The notes under the pieces were generated by a model that worked only from the letters and a program-made list of their open reading frames with translations, was not told the DNA's origin and searched no databases. The position numbers and the translations under genes were made by a program. Below, in pieces: positions 1 through 8,568 of a DNA stretch of 64,000 bases. This stretch comes from Frigididesulfovibrio sp031551885 (lineage in GTDB: Bacteria > Desulfobacterota > Desulfovibrionia > Desulfovibrionales > Desulfovibrionaceae), in NCBI GenBank assembly GCA_031551885.1, contig JAVBMX010000035.1, forward strand, positions 9,213 through 73,212. Direction: 5' to 3'. Position 1 is the first letter of the stretch, and each line of letters starts with the position of its first letter.

Positions 1-1
1 C

Positions 2-1177
2 CAACGCCGCATTCATGCCGACCTGAAGGGCATTGTGGATACTCCCGCCGGAGCCGATGGCGACCTTTCCGCCGAACAGGAAACCCGCGCCGCCGATCTT
101 CAGGCGGAAATGGCGAAGGTCAAGCGCCTGATTGACGTACAGGCCGATCTTGACGAAGCCGAGCGCCGCATGAGCGGAACCCCTGTGACCGGCGACCCGA
201 AACTTGATCGGGAAATGCGCGGTTTCTCCCTGACGCGGATGATCCAGCACAAGCTGGGCGGGAATGTGGATGCCGGGCGGGAAATCGAAATCAGCCAAGA
301 GCTTGCCCGCATGGAAGGCCGGAGCACGGAAGGCTTTTTCGCGCCGTACAGCTTCTTTGAAAAGCGTTCCACCATTACCTCCGCGACCGCCGGGGAGCTT
401 ATCGGCACCGTTCACCGGGGCGACCTGTATATTGACCTCTTGCGGGAAAAGAACCCCCTGGCCCGCCTGGGCATCCGCACCGTATCCGGCCTGACCGGCA
501 ATGTGGACGTCCCCCGCCTCAACGGCTCCACTTCTGTGGGCTGGTTCGCGGAAAATACCGACATTTCCGAAACGGACGCGGACTTTGACAAGATCAGCCT
601 GACCCCGCGCCATGTGGGCGCATGGACGCAATACAGCCGCAATATGCTGTTGCAGTCCAGCCCCGGCATTGAAGATATCCTGCGCTCCGATCTGGCCCAA
701 GTGCTGGCACTGGAAGTGGCGCGGGCGACGATCAACGGCGCGGGCGGAACGGAGCCGACCGGTATTTTGAAGGCCCCCGGCATTCATACCGTGGCCAAGC
801 CCTCTGACCCGATGCTGTATGTTCCGGAACTTGGCGATCCTTTGTTTCAGGCGAACGTGGATAACGTGTCCTATCTGGCGAACTCCGGCATGAAAAAGAC
901 CGTGGACAGCCTCCTGACCGCTGACGGTCTGCCTGTGGGCGCTGCCTCTTTTTTCCGTAGCAATCCCTATGTGTTCACCAGCCTTGTGCCCGCAGCCAAC
1001 GCCATGCTGGCCGGAAATTTTAGCGATGTTCTGACTGGCACCTGGAGCGGCGTTGAAATTCTGATCAACCCGTACATGGAAAGCGCCTACAAGCGCGGAA
1101 ACGTGGCCATGCGGATCATCCTGACGATGGACGTTGCAATCCGGCATCCTGAATCCTTCGCCGTGTTCGGGGCGTAA
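2..1177 (+). CDS. HK97-family phage major capsid protein, 5' partial
   Basis: This is the major head subunit of a tailed-phage-type capsid. The frame is open to the left edge of the window (codons from position 2), so the true start lies outside; a GTG at 35 is only an internal codon. The first 60 or so visible residues are charged and helical, like the HK97 delta/scaffold region that the prohead protease removes. The rest reads as an HK97 fold: a stretch around LARLGIRTVSGLTGNVDVPR, then the WFAENTDISETDADF segment and a C-terminal part with the strand-rich GTWSGVEILINPYMES. The protease gene follows immediately (stop at 1177, next ATG at 1179). The gene is intact at its 3' end. The family call is firm; whether the element is a prophage or a satellite cannot be seen from here. 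Confidence 0.93.
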   Translation, partial: QRRIHADLKGIVDTPAGADGDLSAEQETRAADLQAEMAKVKRLIDVQADLDEAERRMSGTPVTGDPKLDREMRGFSLTRMIQHKLGGNVDAGREIEISQELARMEGRSTEGFFAPYSFFEKRSTITSATAGELIGTVHRGDLYIDLLREKNPLARLGIRTVSGLTGNVDVPRLNGSTSVGWFAENTDISETDADFDKISLTPRHVGAWTQYSRNMLLQSSPGIEDILRSDLAQVLALEVARATINGAGGTEPTGILKAPGIHTVAKPSDPMLYVPELGDPLFQANVDNVSYLANSGMKKTVDSLLTADGLPVGAASFFRSNPYVFTSLVPAANAMLAGNFSDVLTGTWSGVEILINPYMESAYKRGNVAMRIILTMDVAIRHPESFAVFGA

Positions 1178-1178
1178 A

Positions 1179-1763
1179 ATGTTCGCGCTGCCGTACTCTT
1201 CAGCGGTTCAAAGCGCGAAAAGTGGGCTAACCACTCCTACCGGCCCGCGAGAAACCCGGCAGGCTGCCAGTGTAACGCTGGCGGCCTACGGGCGGACCCT
1301 GGAAGGCTACGCCGCCGTATTCAACGAAGAAACCCGCATAAGCGGTTTTCATGAAGTGGTGCTGCCGGGCGCGTTTCGTGAATCCTTGAGGAGTGGAACC
1401 GATGTTCTCTGTTTGGTTGACCATGATCCGGGCAAACTTTTGGCCCGGACTCGAAGCGGTACGCTACGGCTTGAGGAAGACGGCAAGGGGCTGCACTTTG
1501 AAATTGACCTGCCTGATACAAGCATTGCGCGTGATGTGCTGGCCCTTGTGCAACGCGGCGACGTGGGCGGCTGCTCTTTTGCCTTTACGGTGAAACGCGG
1601 CGGTGAAGCATGGCAAGGCAAGCGCCGGGAACTGCGCTCCGTGGCCTTGCATGAAATCAGCCTGGTTCACGCCTGGCCCGCCTATAAAAATACATCCGTT
1701 CAGGCCCGCGCCGCCGTGCCCCCCAAAGTTTCGGCCCTGCAAAGGCTTCTGGATACCTTATGA
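1179..1763 (+). CDS. HK97-type prohead protease
   Basis: This is a serine protease of the herpesvirus-assemblin/HK97 U35 type that matures the capsid by cutting the delta domain. The 194-residue length fits. The catalytic residues can be placed: His in LVDHDPGKLLARTRSG and Ser in GDVGGCSFAF, followed by the typical LHEISLVHAWPAY block. The ATG at 1179 follows the capsid stop by one base; an in-frame start at 1134 would lie inside the capsid gene and is less likely. The portal gene overlaps the 3' end by 4 bases (ATGA), showing translational coupling. Confidence 0.93.
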   Translation: MFALPYSSAVQSAKSGLTTPTGPRETRQAASVTLAAYGRTLEGYAAVFNEETRISGFHEVVLPGAFRESLRSGTDVLCLVDHDPGKLLARTRSGTLRLEEDGKGLHFEIDLPDTSIARDVLALVQRGDVGGCSFAFTVKRGGEAWQGKRRELRSVALHEISLVHAWPAYKNTSVQARAAVPPKVSALQRLLDTL

Positions 1764-2962
1764 ACTTTTTGCGAATGCTGACCCGAAAAAAAGAAGAACG
1801 GGCCGGAGATTGCCCGTCCTGGGGCTATCTCCAGGGCGCAACCCTGCCGGGAACCGCTTTCGTCAATCCGAACTTCTATGAATGCCTGTCCGCCGTGGCC
1901 GGGTGCGTGAGCATCATTTCCACGTCCCTGTCTTCCTGCCCGGCTCAGGTCTACCGCACGGAAGGCAATATCCGCAAAGAGGCCCCGGACTATCCGCTGT
2001 CCGGCCTGATCCGTAACGGCGTGAATCAGTATCAAAGCTGGCACGACTTCATGGAACTGATGATGCGGCAACTTCTTTTGCGCGGCAACGCCCTGGCCCA
2101 TATCATCCATGATGGCGGCGGGCGCGTTGTCGAGCTGCGTCCCTATCCCTGGGATTGGGTGAACATCGAGGTTCTCCGTGGCGGGCGCATCGTCTACACC
2201 GTGACGGACGCGCAAGGCATGTACGGCGCTCCGGGCGCGACCCTGCGCCTGCTGCCTGACGAAGTGCTCCACATCAAAGACGGCCCGGATTTGCCCTTCA
2301 TCGGCAAGGGCCGCATTGCCCGTTCCGCTGCGGTATTCGCTGGCGGGGTGGAGGTGCAAAACTTCGCTTCCAGCCTGTATTCCCAAGGAGTGCGGCCTTC
2401 CGGCGCTTTGGAAGTGCCCGTGAAGCTGGAAGACGACGCCCGCGCCAAGCTGGTCGGAGAACTGCGGAACTTTTTCACCGGTTCCAAAAACGCGGCCAAG
2501 GCGATGATTTTGGAACACGGCATGAAGTGGAACGCCTTTGAAATTTCCGCTGAGGATGCCGAAGCCCTTGCTTCCCGCCAGTTCACCGTGGAAGAGATCG
2601 CCCGCCTCTACAACGTACCGCCGCCGCTGATTGGCGACCTTCGACACGGCACTTTCCAGAACTCCGAAACCGCCGGGCGCTGGTTCGCCATGTTCGCCCT
2701 TGGCCCCTGGGCCGACAAGGTGGAAGCGGAGTTCCAGCGTTCCGTCTTTTCCGAAGATGACCGGGCCGAATACGAGCTTGTCATTGATCTTTCCGGCCTG
2801 ACACGCGGCGACCATGCAACCCGCTGGAACAGCCACGTGGCCGCCGTGCAGGCGGGTATTCTGACGGCCAATGAGGTGAGGGAAGAAGAAGGCTGGAATC
2901 CTCGCCCGGACGGCGACACGCTGACGCAAAAGGGGGTGGCCCATGCCGATGATAACGCTTGA
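1760..2962 (+). CDS. Phage portal protein, HK97 family
   Basis: This is the 400-residue dodecameric portal through which DNA enters the head and to which the connector binds. Length and sequence fit the HK97 gp3 family: early FYECLSAVAGCVSIISTSLS, then GNALAHIIHDGGG, and the characteristic late FTVEEIARLYNVPPPLIGDL followed by NSETAGRWF. The ATG overlaps the protease stop by 4 bases. The order capsid-protease-portal is the reverse of the common portal-protease-capsid order. Confidence 0.94.
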   Translation: MNFLRMLTRKKEERAGDCPSWGYLQGATLPGTAFVNPNFYECLSAVAGCVSIISTSLSSCPAQVYRTEGNIRKEAPDYPLSGLIRNGVNQYQSWHDFMELMMRQLLLRGNALAHIIHDGGGRVVELRPYPWDWVNIEVLRGGRIVYTVTDAQGMYGAPGATLRLLPDEVLHIKDGPDLPFIGKGRIARSAAVFAGGVEVQNFASSLYSQGVRPSGALEVPVKLEDDARAKLVGELRNFFTGSKNAAKAMILEHGMKWNAFEISAEDAEALASRQFTVEEIARLYNVPPPLIGDLRHGTFQNSETAGRWFAMFALGPWADKVEAEFQRSVFSEDDRAEYELVIDLSGLTRGDHATRWNSHVAAVQAGILTANEVREEEGWNPRPDGDTLTQKGVAHADDNA

Positions 2963-3239
2963 AGAGGCCAAGGCCCATATAAAAGTGGACAATGACGACG
3001 AAGACGCGCTGATCAATACTTACATCGCCGCTGCAGAAGACCACATCCGCCGGTACTGCGGGCAGGACTTTGAAGAAAGCCTGCCCGCCATTATCAAGGT
3101 AGCCTGTCTGATGATTGTGGCCGGAATGTACGAAGGGCGGCAAGCCGTGCTGATGAGCGAACGGGGCGGGAGCATCAAGACCAATAATTTGGCCTATGCT
3201 TACCTGGAACAGCACCGGAAAAATCGGGGAGTAATTTAA
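2943..3239 (+). CDS. Phage head-tail connector, gp6-like
   Basis: This 98-residue helical protein has the gp6/YqbG-type connector pattern: ITLEEAKAHIKVDNDDEDALINTY near the start, then AAEDHIRRYCGQDF, and a hydrophobic helix ending in YEGR. In HK97 the homologue forms a ring under the portal. The gene overlaps the portal 3' end by 20 bases. A second ATG at 2949 is possible. It is the last recognisable phage gene; no terminase, tail, lysis or integrase gene follows before the tRNA. Confidence 0.85.
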   Translation: MPMITLEEAKAHIKVDNDDEDALINTYIAAAEDHIRRYCGQDFEESLPAIIKVACLMIVAGMYEGRQAVLMSERGGSIKTNNLAYAYLEQHRKNRGVI

Positions 3240-3297
3240 GGTAGTACGCGCGGAAAAAGTAGTACAGGGGTAGTATAAAACGCCCCGAGAAAAGAAA

Positions 3298-3327
3298 AAG
3301 GGTTTTCGGTGTTATCCGAAAACCCTT
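3298..3327 (-). terminator. Rho-independent terminator of tRNA-Asn
   Basis: A perfect 12-bp stem (3298-3309 with 3316-3327, 6-nt loop) is followed on the minus strand by the T-rich run TTTTTCTTTTCTC. It lies 8 nt past the CCA end of the tRNA gene. There is no T run on the plus strand, so it serves the tRNA and not the phage cassette. Confidence 0.85.
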
Positions 3328-3335
3328 GCTCGTTC

Positions 3336-3411
3336 TGGCTCCCCGGCACGGGATTGAACCGCGGACCTAGTGATTAACAGTCACCCGCTCTGCCAGCTGA
3401 GCTACCGGGGA
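3336..3411 (-). tRNA. tRNA-Asn (anticodon GTT)
   Basis: The reverse complement folds as a 76-nt tRNA: acceptor TCCCCGG pairs with CCGGGGA, discriminator G and an encoded CCA (3336-3338). The D arm contains AGCTCAGCTGGCAGAGC, the anticodon loop CTGTTAA gives GTT, and the T arm contains GGTTCAATCCC. Its 3' end points at the phage cassette. tRNA 3' ends are common integration sites, so the left part of this gene may be an attachment site; the other attachment site would be outside the window. Confidence 0.97.
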
Positions 3412-3646
3412 ATAGAAGCACCGTGGTGCAGGGATGGAGTACTATACGCTTGCGCGCACGGCGTCAAGTTCTTTTTACGAATCGTATAAAATTTCATGCG
3501 CGGACAAGAATGACGGCAGACCTGTTCTTCACGCGGAATATTTTTTCCCTCTCGGCCCTAAACATCCTTGTCCTTTGGCCGATACAGCAAGTGCCCGCTC
3601 CTTTCCTTTTAAGCGCAGCCCGCAGTGGAGTCTCTCGGAGAACACC

Positions 3647-5545
3647 ATGACCGGCATCAACCCTTCAGGATCATCCTCATGGCACGCGAGTCGCCCCGAT
3701 TATCTTCGGGTCGGTTCCGGCGGCCTTATGGAACTGAAGCAGCCGACAACGGAAAGAGTGCCCAACGACGTCGCCGAGTTCCGAAGCGAAAAGGAACTTG
3801 AGCAAAATCAAAAGATTATGTACGCCAGAGCCCGCAGTCAGGTGGAAGGCGACATGACCTTTTCGGCCGGCATGGGCACCCTGCGCATCGCCGCCGGGCA
3901 GGAAGGAAAGGCCCGCCAAGCCACCCTGACCTGGAAAGGCGAAGACGGCCAGACGGAAACCCTCGAGTTCACCATCTCCGACGACACCCGGATCACCTGG
4001 GACGAAAACGGCGCTCCGGTCGTGCTGCAGGGCTCGCAAGCCCTGGAAAAGGGTGTGCTCAAGGCCCAGGGGAACAACGATTTCCTCATTCGGGTCAACG
4101 CCGCCGTGGTGCAGGGCGGCGACGCCAAAAGCACCGTGCTGAACCTTTCCGAAAAATCCGGCAATTTTATCGGCGGCAAGGGCGGCATGACCTTCTGGGG
4201 CAGTTACAAAGACAGCACCATCACCGGCGGTGAAGGCGAAAACCGCTTCGCCGGCGTGTTCACCGACTCCCACGTCACCGGCGGGGCGGCAAAAGATACG
4301 TTCTCCGGCTTTTTCGCCCGGTCCATCGTCAAGGGCGGCGACTCCGCCGACACGTTCTCCGGCATTTTCTTCGACAAAACGGAAATTTTCGGCGAAGAAG
4401 GCGACGACTCGTTCACCGGGCGCTTCATCTCGGCCAAGCTTTACGGCGGCGGCGGCAACAACTACTTCGGTTACCAATCCGGCCTCGGCACCGACCAGGC
4501 CGTGCAGGAGCTGAACCCCAATCCGGATAAAAGCTCCGCCGGCAAACTCAAAACCGAAGATCCTTCCGCCGAAGCGGGCTACTTTTTCATGGAAGCCTCC
4601 GCCGCCATCAACACGACGGGGCCCAAGCGCGCGATGACCCAACAGTTCGTCAATGTGGTCATCGATACGGGCGACGGCGACGCCGAGTTGTCCGGCTCGT
4701 TCAAAGAGGCCGACATCACTTTGGGCAAGGGCACGAACAAAGTCAAAGGCTTTGCCGTGGACTCGCGGATCGACGGTTCCCACGCCGAACGCAACGACAT
4801 GCACCTGGGGTTCGCCCAAGGCAGCACCGTGCTTTCCGGCTCGGGCGACGACAAAATTCAGATGGTCACCGGCCGCGAGAACCGCATCGACGCGGGCGAC
4901 GGCGACGACGCGATTCTGCTCGGCGACCAAAAGGATCAGGCCAGCAATACCCTGCAGCTCAGCGGGGTCTCGCTGGATCTGCCCTACACCGAGTTCGACA
5001 CCAACCCCAAGTGGGGCGGCGACCCGACCTCGGGCAACTCTCCCCGTGTGTACCACGGCACCCTCGAGTACAACGTGGTCAACGCCTCCAAGGGCAAGAA
5101 CACGGTGTCCGTCAATACGGGAGATGAAGACGAGCGTTTTCTTTCCGGCGAATTGAAAGACGACGAGGAAAAGACCGAGGAGCAACTTGCGACGGAAGAA
5201 GTCGACCCCTTGGGAGTACGGCCCGGCACATCCGCCGACCGGGCGCGGAAGCTCCGCGACTTCGCCGTCGACAACCTGGCCGAGTCTCTTGGAGCGGACC
5301 CGAAAAACACCGACGACGTCGAACAGCCTGAAGACGAAGAGGAAGATGAATCCGAGCCCGGCGATCTGAACTGGAAGTTCGATACGGACAACATGATCCC
5401 GGACGGGCAATCCACCGGAGCGGTGCAGGTGATCATGAGCGACAGTGAGCGCCGCACCTTCAATCAGAGCTACGGCTCACGCAAGGCCAAGCAGCGCACC
5501 TACACAAATTTCGCCTCCTCCAACCCCGGATTGTGGACGGCGTAA
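3647..5545 (+). CDS. RTX-like repeat protein, function unknown
   Basis: This is a 632-residue acidic protein without signal peptide or membrane segment. The start at 3647 has GGAG 6 nt upstream; the frame stays open further upstream, but that part has no good ribosome site. The middle (about residues 170-480) holds glycine/aspartate repeats resembling calcium-binding beta-roll units: GGDSADTFSG, GEEGDDSFTG, GSGDDKIQM and DAGDGDDAILLG, spaced by F/I-rich strands. The C-terminal 120 residues are highly acidic (QPEDEEEDESEPGD), then basic and polar with SYGSRKAKQRTY. Such repeats usually mark type I secreted proteins, but no transporter is nearby. It lacks the N-terminal module shared by the two giant proteins of this window. 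A strong terminator follows. Confidence 0.8.
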   Translation: MTGINPSGSSSWHASRPDYLRVGSGGLMELKQPTTERVPNDVAEFRSEKELEQNQKIMYARARSQVEGDMTFSAGMGTLRIAAGQEGKARQATLTWKGEDGQTETLEFTISDDTRITWDENGAPVVLQGSQALEKGVLKAQGNNDFLIRVNAAVVQGGDAKSTVLNLSEKSGNFIGGKGGMTFWGSYKDSTITGGEGENRFAGVFTDSHVTGGAAKDTFSGFFARSIVKGGDSADTFSGIFFDKTEIFGEEGDDSFTGRFISAKLYGGGGNNYFGYQSGLGTDQAVQELNPNPDKSSAGKLKTEDPSAEAGYFFMEASAAINTTGPKRAMTQQFVNVVIDTGDGDAELSGSFKEADITLGKGTNKVKGFAVDSRIDGSHAERNDMHLGFAQGSTVLSGSGDDKIQMVTGRENRIDAGDGDDAILLGDQKDQASNTLQLSGVSLDLPYTEFDTNPKWGGDPTSGNSPRVYHGTLEYNVVNASKGKNTVSVNTGDEDERFLSGELKDDEEKTEEQLATEEVDPLGVRPGTSADRARKLRDFAVDNLAESLGADPKNTDDVEQPEDEEEDESEPGDLNWKFDTDNMIPDGQSTGAVQVIMSDSERRTFNQSYGSRKAKQRTYTNFASSNPGLWTA

Positions 5546-5560
5546 ATCCCACCGGACAAA

Positions 5561-5602
5561 GAAAAAGGAAAAAGCCCCTTTCACAGGGCTTTTTCCTTTT
5601 TC
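5561..5602. terminator. Strong bidirectional-type hairpin terminator
   Basis: A perfect 17-bp stem (5561-5577 with 5586-5602) with an 8-nt loop ends in CTTTTTCCTTTTTC on the plus strand and has an A/T-rich base on both sides. It closes the RTX-like gene and separates it from crcB. Confidence 0.9.
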
Positions 5603-5729
5603 TTCGCTCTTTTTCCTCTTCTCCCAAACGCTTCTTTACGGCATCACGCCGGACAGACCCGCCCCCACAGCTCGGAATCCCTTGTATTCCAAAGCGAATC
5701 GCCGCATAAGGACGGGAATGGAGGCGCAC

Positions 5730-6119
5730 ATGGTTTCCACCATTCTCGGAATATCGGCCGGAGCGGCCCTCGGGGCGCTTTCCCGCTGGGTTCTGACCCT
5801 GTTGCTCAACGCCCTGTTTCCGCCCTTGGCCCTGGGCACTCTGGCGGCCAATTTGATCGGCTGTTTTCTCATGGGCATGATTCTTGGCGCGGGCACGGCC
5901 CTGCCCCAATGGGATCCCGCGTGGCGCACGCCTGTGGTCACGGGATTTCTCGGCGCCTTGACGACGTTTTCCAGTTTCGCGGCCGAAGTGGTCCTGCTCA
6001 TGGAACAAGGCCGCCCGATTTGGGCCGCCTTGAACATTGCCGCCCACCTGGGCGGTTGCCTGCTTATGGTTTTCACGGGCATGGCCTGCGCGGCCCTGCT
6101 TCGCCGTACGACGGCGTAA
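5730..6119 (+). CDS. crcB: CrcB/Fluc fluoride export channel
   Basis: This is a small four-helix inner-membrane channel that lets fluoride leave the cell; it works as a dimer. The 129-residue length is typical. Family signatures are present: GALSRW near the start, GTLAANLIGCFLMG in helix 2 and the central GFLGALTTFSSFAAE with the conserved TTFS motif. The start at 5730 is preceded by GGAGG with 5-nt spacing; an ATG at 5718 is a less likely alternative. I looked for a fluoride riboswitch in the leader (5603-5729) and could not recognise one. Confidence 0.93.
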   Translation: MVSTILGISAGAALGALSRWVLTLLLNALFPPLALGTLAANLIGCFLMGMILGAGTALPQWDPAWRTPVVTGFLGALTTFSSFAAEVVLLMEQGRPIWAALNIAAHLGGCLLMVFTGMACAALLRRTTA

Positions 6120-6156
6120 GAGTAAAAAACGGCGCAGATGAGCGCCTCAGAAGGTT

Positions 6157-6353
6157 AGAGCAAATTAACTTTGAAAAAGTTATTTGCTCTGACGAACGCG
6201 TAAGCGGGCTGCGGTCCGCGCTGCAGGGAGTATTCTTTCGTTTCTCCGGCAGTGCCCCACCGACATGCCGACCTTCGCATCCCTGTTTACTTGCGGGCTC
6301 GTTCGGAAGTCTTTCGGAATATGGTTTTTATAAACATTTTCAAAGTGAAAATG
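6157..6353 (+). repeat. Dispersed repeat R1, copy A (upstream of benE)
   Basis: The copy opens with a hairpin (6157-6190, AGAGCAAA...TTTGCTCT) and closes with the hairpin CATTTTCAAAGTGAAAATG (6335-6353). In between come GACGAACGCGTAAGCGG and TTGCGGGCTCGTTCGGAAG, as in other copies. This copy has about 70 extra bases in the middle. The closing hairpin ends 17 nt before the GTG start of the next gene. Confidence 0.85.
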
Positions 6354-6370
6354 CCCCAGAGGAAAGCGCG

Positions 6371-7558
6371 GTGTCACGATTTCTCAAAGATTTTTCGCTC
6401 ACCGCCGGGGTGGCCGGACTCTTGGCGGTTGTCGTTTCCTACGCAGGCTCGGCTGTGATCATTTTTCAGGCGGCGCATCTGGCCGGCCTGTCCGAGGAGT
6501 TGACGTCCTCGTGGCTCTGGGCCGTGTCCATCGGCAGCGGCATCACCGGCATACTGCTCAGCCTGCGCATGAAAACCCCAATCCTTACCGCCTGGTCCAC
6601 TCCCGGCGCGGCCCTGCTGGTCGTGATGCTGCCCGGCGTTCCTCTTGCCGAGGCGGTGGGCGCGTATATGGCAAGCGCGGTGATCGTCACGGTGATCGGT
6701 CTGACGGGTTCTCTGGACGTCATCATGCGCCGCATACCCGTGGCCGTGAGCTCGGGCATGTTCGCGGGCATCCTGTTCAGTTTCGGGGCCAAGGTGTTTA
6801 CATCCATTCCGGCGGCTCCGGCGCTCGGCCTGCCGATGCTCGCCTGCTTTCTGCTCTGCAAACGCCTGTCGCCCCGCTATGCGGTGGCCGCCGTCATGGT
6901 CGTGGGCATCATCATCTCGGCCCTGATGGGGTTGACCCACGTCGACGCGCTGCGGCTTTCCTGGGCCAAGCCTGTGTTCACGGCGCCGGCCTGGTCAAGC
7001 TCCACCATTCTCGGCATCGGCATACCCCTGGCTCTTGTCACCCTGACCGGGCAATACATTTCGGGCATGGCCGTGCTCCATGCTTCGGGGTATCAGGTGC
7101 GCTCCGACGGCATCATGACCATGACCGGCATCTGCTCGCTCCTGTTCGCGCCGTTCGGCTCGCATGCGATCAACCTCTCGTCGCTCACCGCCGCCATCTG
7201 CACCGGCCGCGAAGCGCACGAAGACCCCGCCCGGCGCTACGTGGCGGGCATCGTCTGCGGCGGCCTGTACATCATCGTCGGCATGTTCGGCACAACGCTC
7301 ATGTCGCTTTTCGCCGCCCTGCCCGCCGCCTTCATCGCCGCGCTCGCCGGCCTTGCCCTGCTCGGCGCCTTCACGGCGGGAATCTCCGGCGTCTTCAACG
7401 ACAGCGCCAATATGGAAGCCGGGATCATCGCCTTTTTGGCCACGGCCTCCGGCATGGAGTTCCTCGGCCTTGGCGCGCCCTTCTGGGGTTTGGTCTTTGG
7501 AACCGCGGCGTATCTTGTTCTGAAAAAAACCGCCCTCGGGTCGCGGACGGCAAAGTAA
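6371..7558 (+). CDS. BenE-family membrane transporter
   Basis: This is a 395-residue integral membrane protein of the BenE (benzoate:proton symporter) family within the UraA/SulP-like transporter fold. The N-terminal GLLAVVVSYAGSAVIIFQAA followed by SSWLWAVSIGSG matches the family, as does the ITMTGICSLLFAPFGSHAINLSS-type central region with its unwound-helix APFGSHAINL motif. About 11-12 hydrophobic helices can be counted. The GTG at 6371 follows AGAGGAAA at a suitable distance and matches the usual N-terminus; the frame is open far upstream through repeat R1. The substrate is unknown: no benzoate genes are nearby. Confidence 0.85.
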   Translation: MSRFLKDFSLTAGVAGLLAVVVSYAGSAVIIFQAAHLAGLSEELTSSWLWAVSIGSGITGILLSLRMKTPILTAWSTPGAALLVVMLPGVPLAEAVGAYMASAVIVTVIGLTGSLDVIMRRIPVAVSSGMFAGILFSFGAKVFTSIPAAPALGLPMLACFLLCKRLSPRYAVAAVMVVGIIISALMGLTHVDALRLSWAKPVFTAPAWSSSTILGIGIPLALVTLTGQYISGMAVLHASGYQVRSDGIMTMTGICSLLFAPFGSHAINLSSLTAAICTGREAHEDPARRYVAGIVCGGLYIIVGMFGTTLMSLFAALPAAFIAALAGLALLGAFTAGISGVFNDSANMEAGIIAFLATASGMEFLGLGAPFWGLVFGTAAYLVLKKTALGSRTAK

Positions 7559-7600
7559 GGCAAGCGCTTCACCGACAAATCGGCTGTTCCGCTCCAAAGA

Positions 7601-7660
7601 AAACGGCAAAAGCCTTTTCCCGGAACGGAACCCCGCCCGAGGAAAAGGCTTTTGCCGTTT
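7601..7660. terminator. Long hairpin between convergent genes
   Basis: Perfect 20-bp arms (7601-7620 and 7641-7660) with a 20-nt loop and A/T-rich bases lie between the convergent benE-type gene and queF. It probably terminates both transcripts. Confidence 0.85.
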
Positions 7661-7704
7661 TGGAAGCGTCGTTTTTCGCGCGCCCGAGGCGGCGAAGCAC
7701 CCCG

Positions 7705-8223
7705 CTACCAGAGTTTGCGCAGGTCTTCTTTGTCCGCCGTTTTCAGACCGGGGGCGAAGTGCTCGACCCGCACGGAAATATGCGTGCCGCCGCGCACATT
7801 GAACAGGCCTTCCACGGTCAGCCGGCGCGGAGCCAGAACCACAATCAGGTCATCGGCGATCTTGTTGGTCAGGCTTTCCATGAAAGAACCGTGATTGCGA
7901 AAGGCCCCCATGTAGAGTTTGAAGCTTTTGGATTCCACGCACTTTTCTCCCGGCGCGTACGTCACCACGATGCGCCCGAAGTCCGGCTGCCCGGTCATGG
8001 GGCACAGGCTGGTAAACTCCGGATGCTCAAAGCGGATCACATAGTCGCGCCCGGGATAGCGATTGGGGAAGGCCTCCAAAATGGAGGCGTCGGGGTTATC
8101 GAACCGAAAGCTCGTGGGCTTGCCCAGCTTGGTCAGCCCGGCGGTTTCGGTCTTGGCCGGGGCCTTGGGCGTTCCGGTCGTTTTTTTCGGCGCGGTTTTC
8201 TTGGTCGCGGAAGTCTTGGTCAT
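7705..8223 (-). CDS. queF: NADPH-dependent 7-cyano-7-deazaguanine reductase QueF
   Basis: It reduces preQ0 to preQ1 in queuosine synthesis, a four-electron nitrile reduction using NADPH. The protein is of the short, single-domain type (172 residues). The catalytic Cys74 and Asp81 sit in SLCPMTGQPDFG and the QueF signature ESKSFKLY spans 98-104. The C-terminal EGLFNVRGGTHISVRVEH is typical. The N-terminal 35 residues are a Lys/Ala/Thr-rich tail not needed for the fold. The start at 8223 has GAAGGA upstream; a longer frame to 8280 lacks support. No other queuosine genes are in the window. Confidence 0.95.
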   Translation of the reverse strand: MTKTSATKKTAPKKTTGTPKAPAKTETAGLTKLGKPTSFRFDNPDASILEAFPNRYPGRDYVIRFEHPEFTSLCPMTGQPDFGRIVVTYAPGEKCVESKSFKLYMGAFRNHGSFMESLTNKIADDLIVVLAPRRLTVEGLFNVRGGTHISVRVEHFAPGLKTADKEDLRKLW

Positions 8224-8380
8224 GGTGAATCCTTCTTCTCGGTGAACGAATGTCTCGGATATAGCCGCAGCGCCCGGCAATGTCTACGTTCCTGAATGTC
8301 CAAGGCCGGAAGAGCGACCCGTCTGTCGGCCGGTGGTTCGATTTGGCGTCGGACAAGGAAGGCGAAGCTTTGGCGATGGG

Positions 8381-8467
8381 GTTGACCATTCCGTAGGACA
8401 GCGGAATGAGACGCGGGAGCATAGCGACCGCGCCCGAAGGGCGAGTCGCAGGATGCGGCGAGTCAAC
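8381..8467 (+). repeat. Repeat R2, copy a
   Basis: It opens with GTTGACCATTCCG and closes with GGCGAGTCAAC, so its ends (GTTGAC/GTCAAC) pair. It contains ATTCCG...CGGAAT and GCCCGAAGGGC hairpins and the core CGCCCGAAGGGCGAG shared with the other copies. Confidence 0.8.
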
Positions 8468-8487
8468 TCTTCGGTCCTCCCCCGGGT

Positions 8488-8568
8488 CATTCCGCAGGAA
8501 AGCGGAATGGACGCCGGAGGTCTTCCGACGGTGCCCGGAGGGCGAGGCACAGGAGGTGCCGAGTCAAC
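8488..8568 (+). repeat. Repeat R2, copy b
   Basis: It starts CATTCCGCAGGAAAGCGGAA and ends GGTGCCGAGTCAAC. It is 20 bp downstream of copy a in the same orientation. The internal GGCAC-AGGA-GGTGCC stem carries paired changes relative to other copies (GGCGC...GCGCC), which suggests that RNA or DNA folding is conserved. Confidence 0.8.

Noticed and set aside
5603..5729. Possible fluoride riboswitch before crcB
   Set aside because: The conserved GG-GAUG and CCGCC pseudoknot pattern could not be found.
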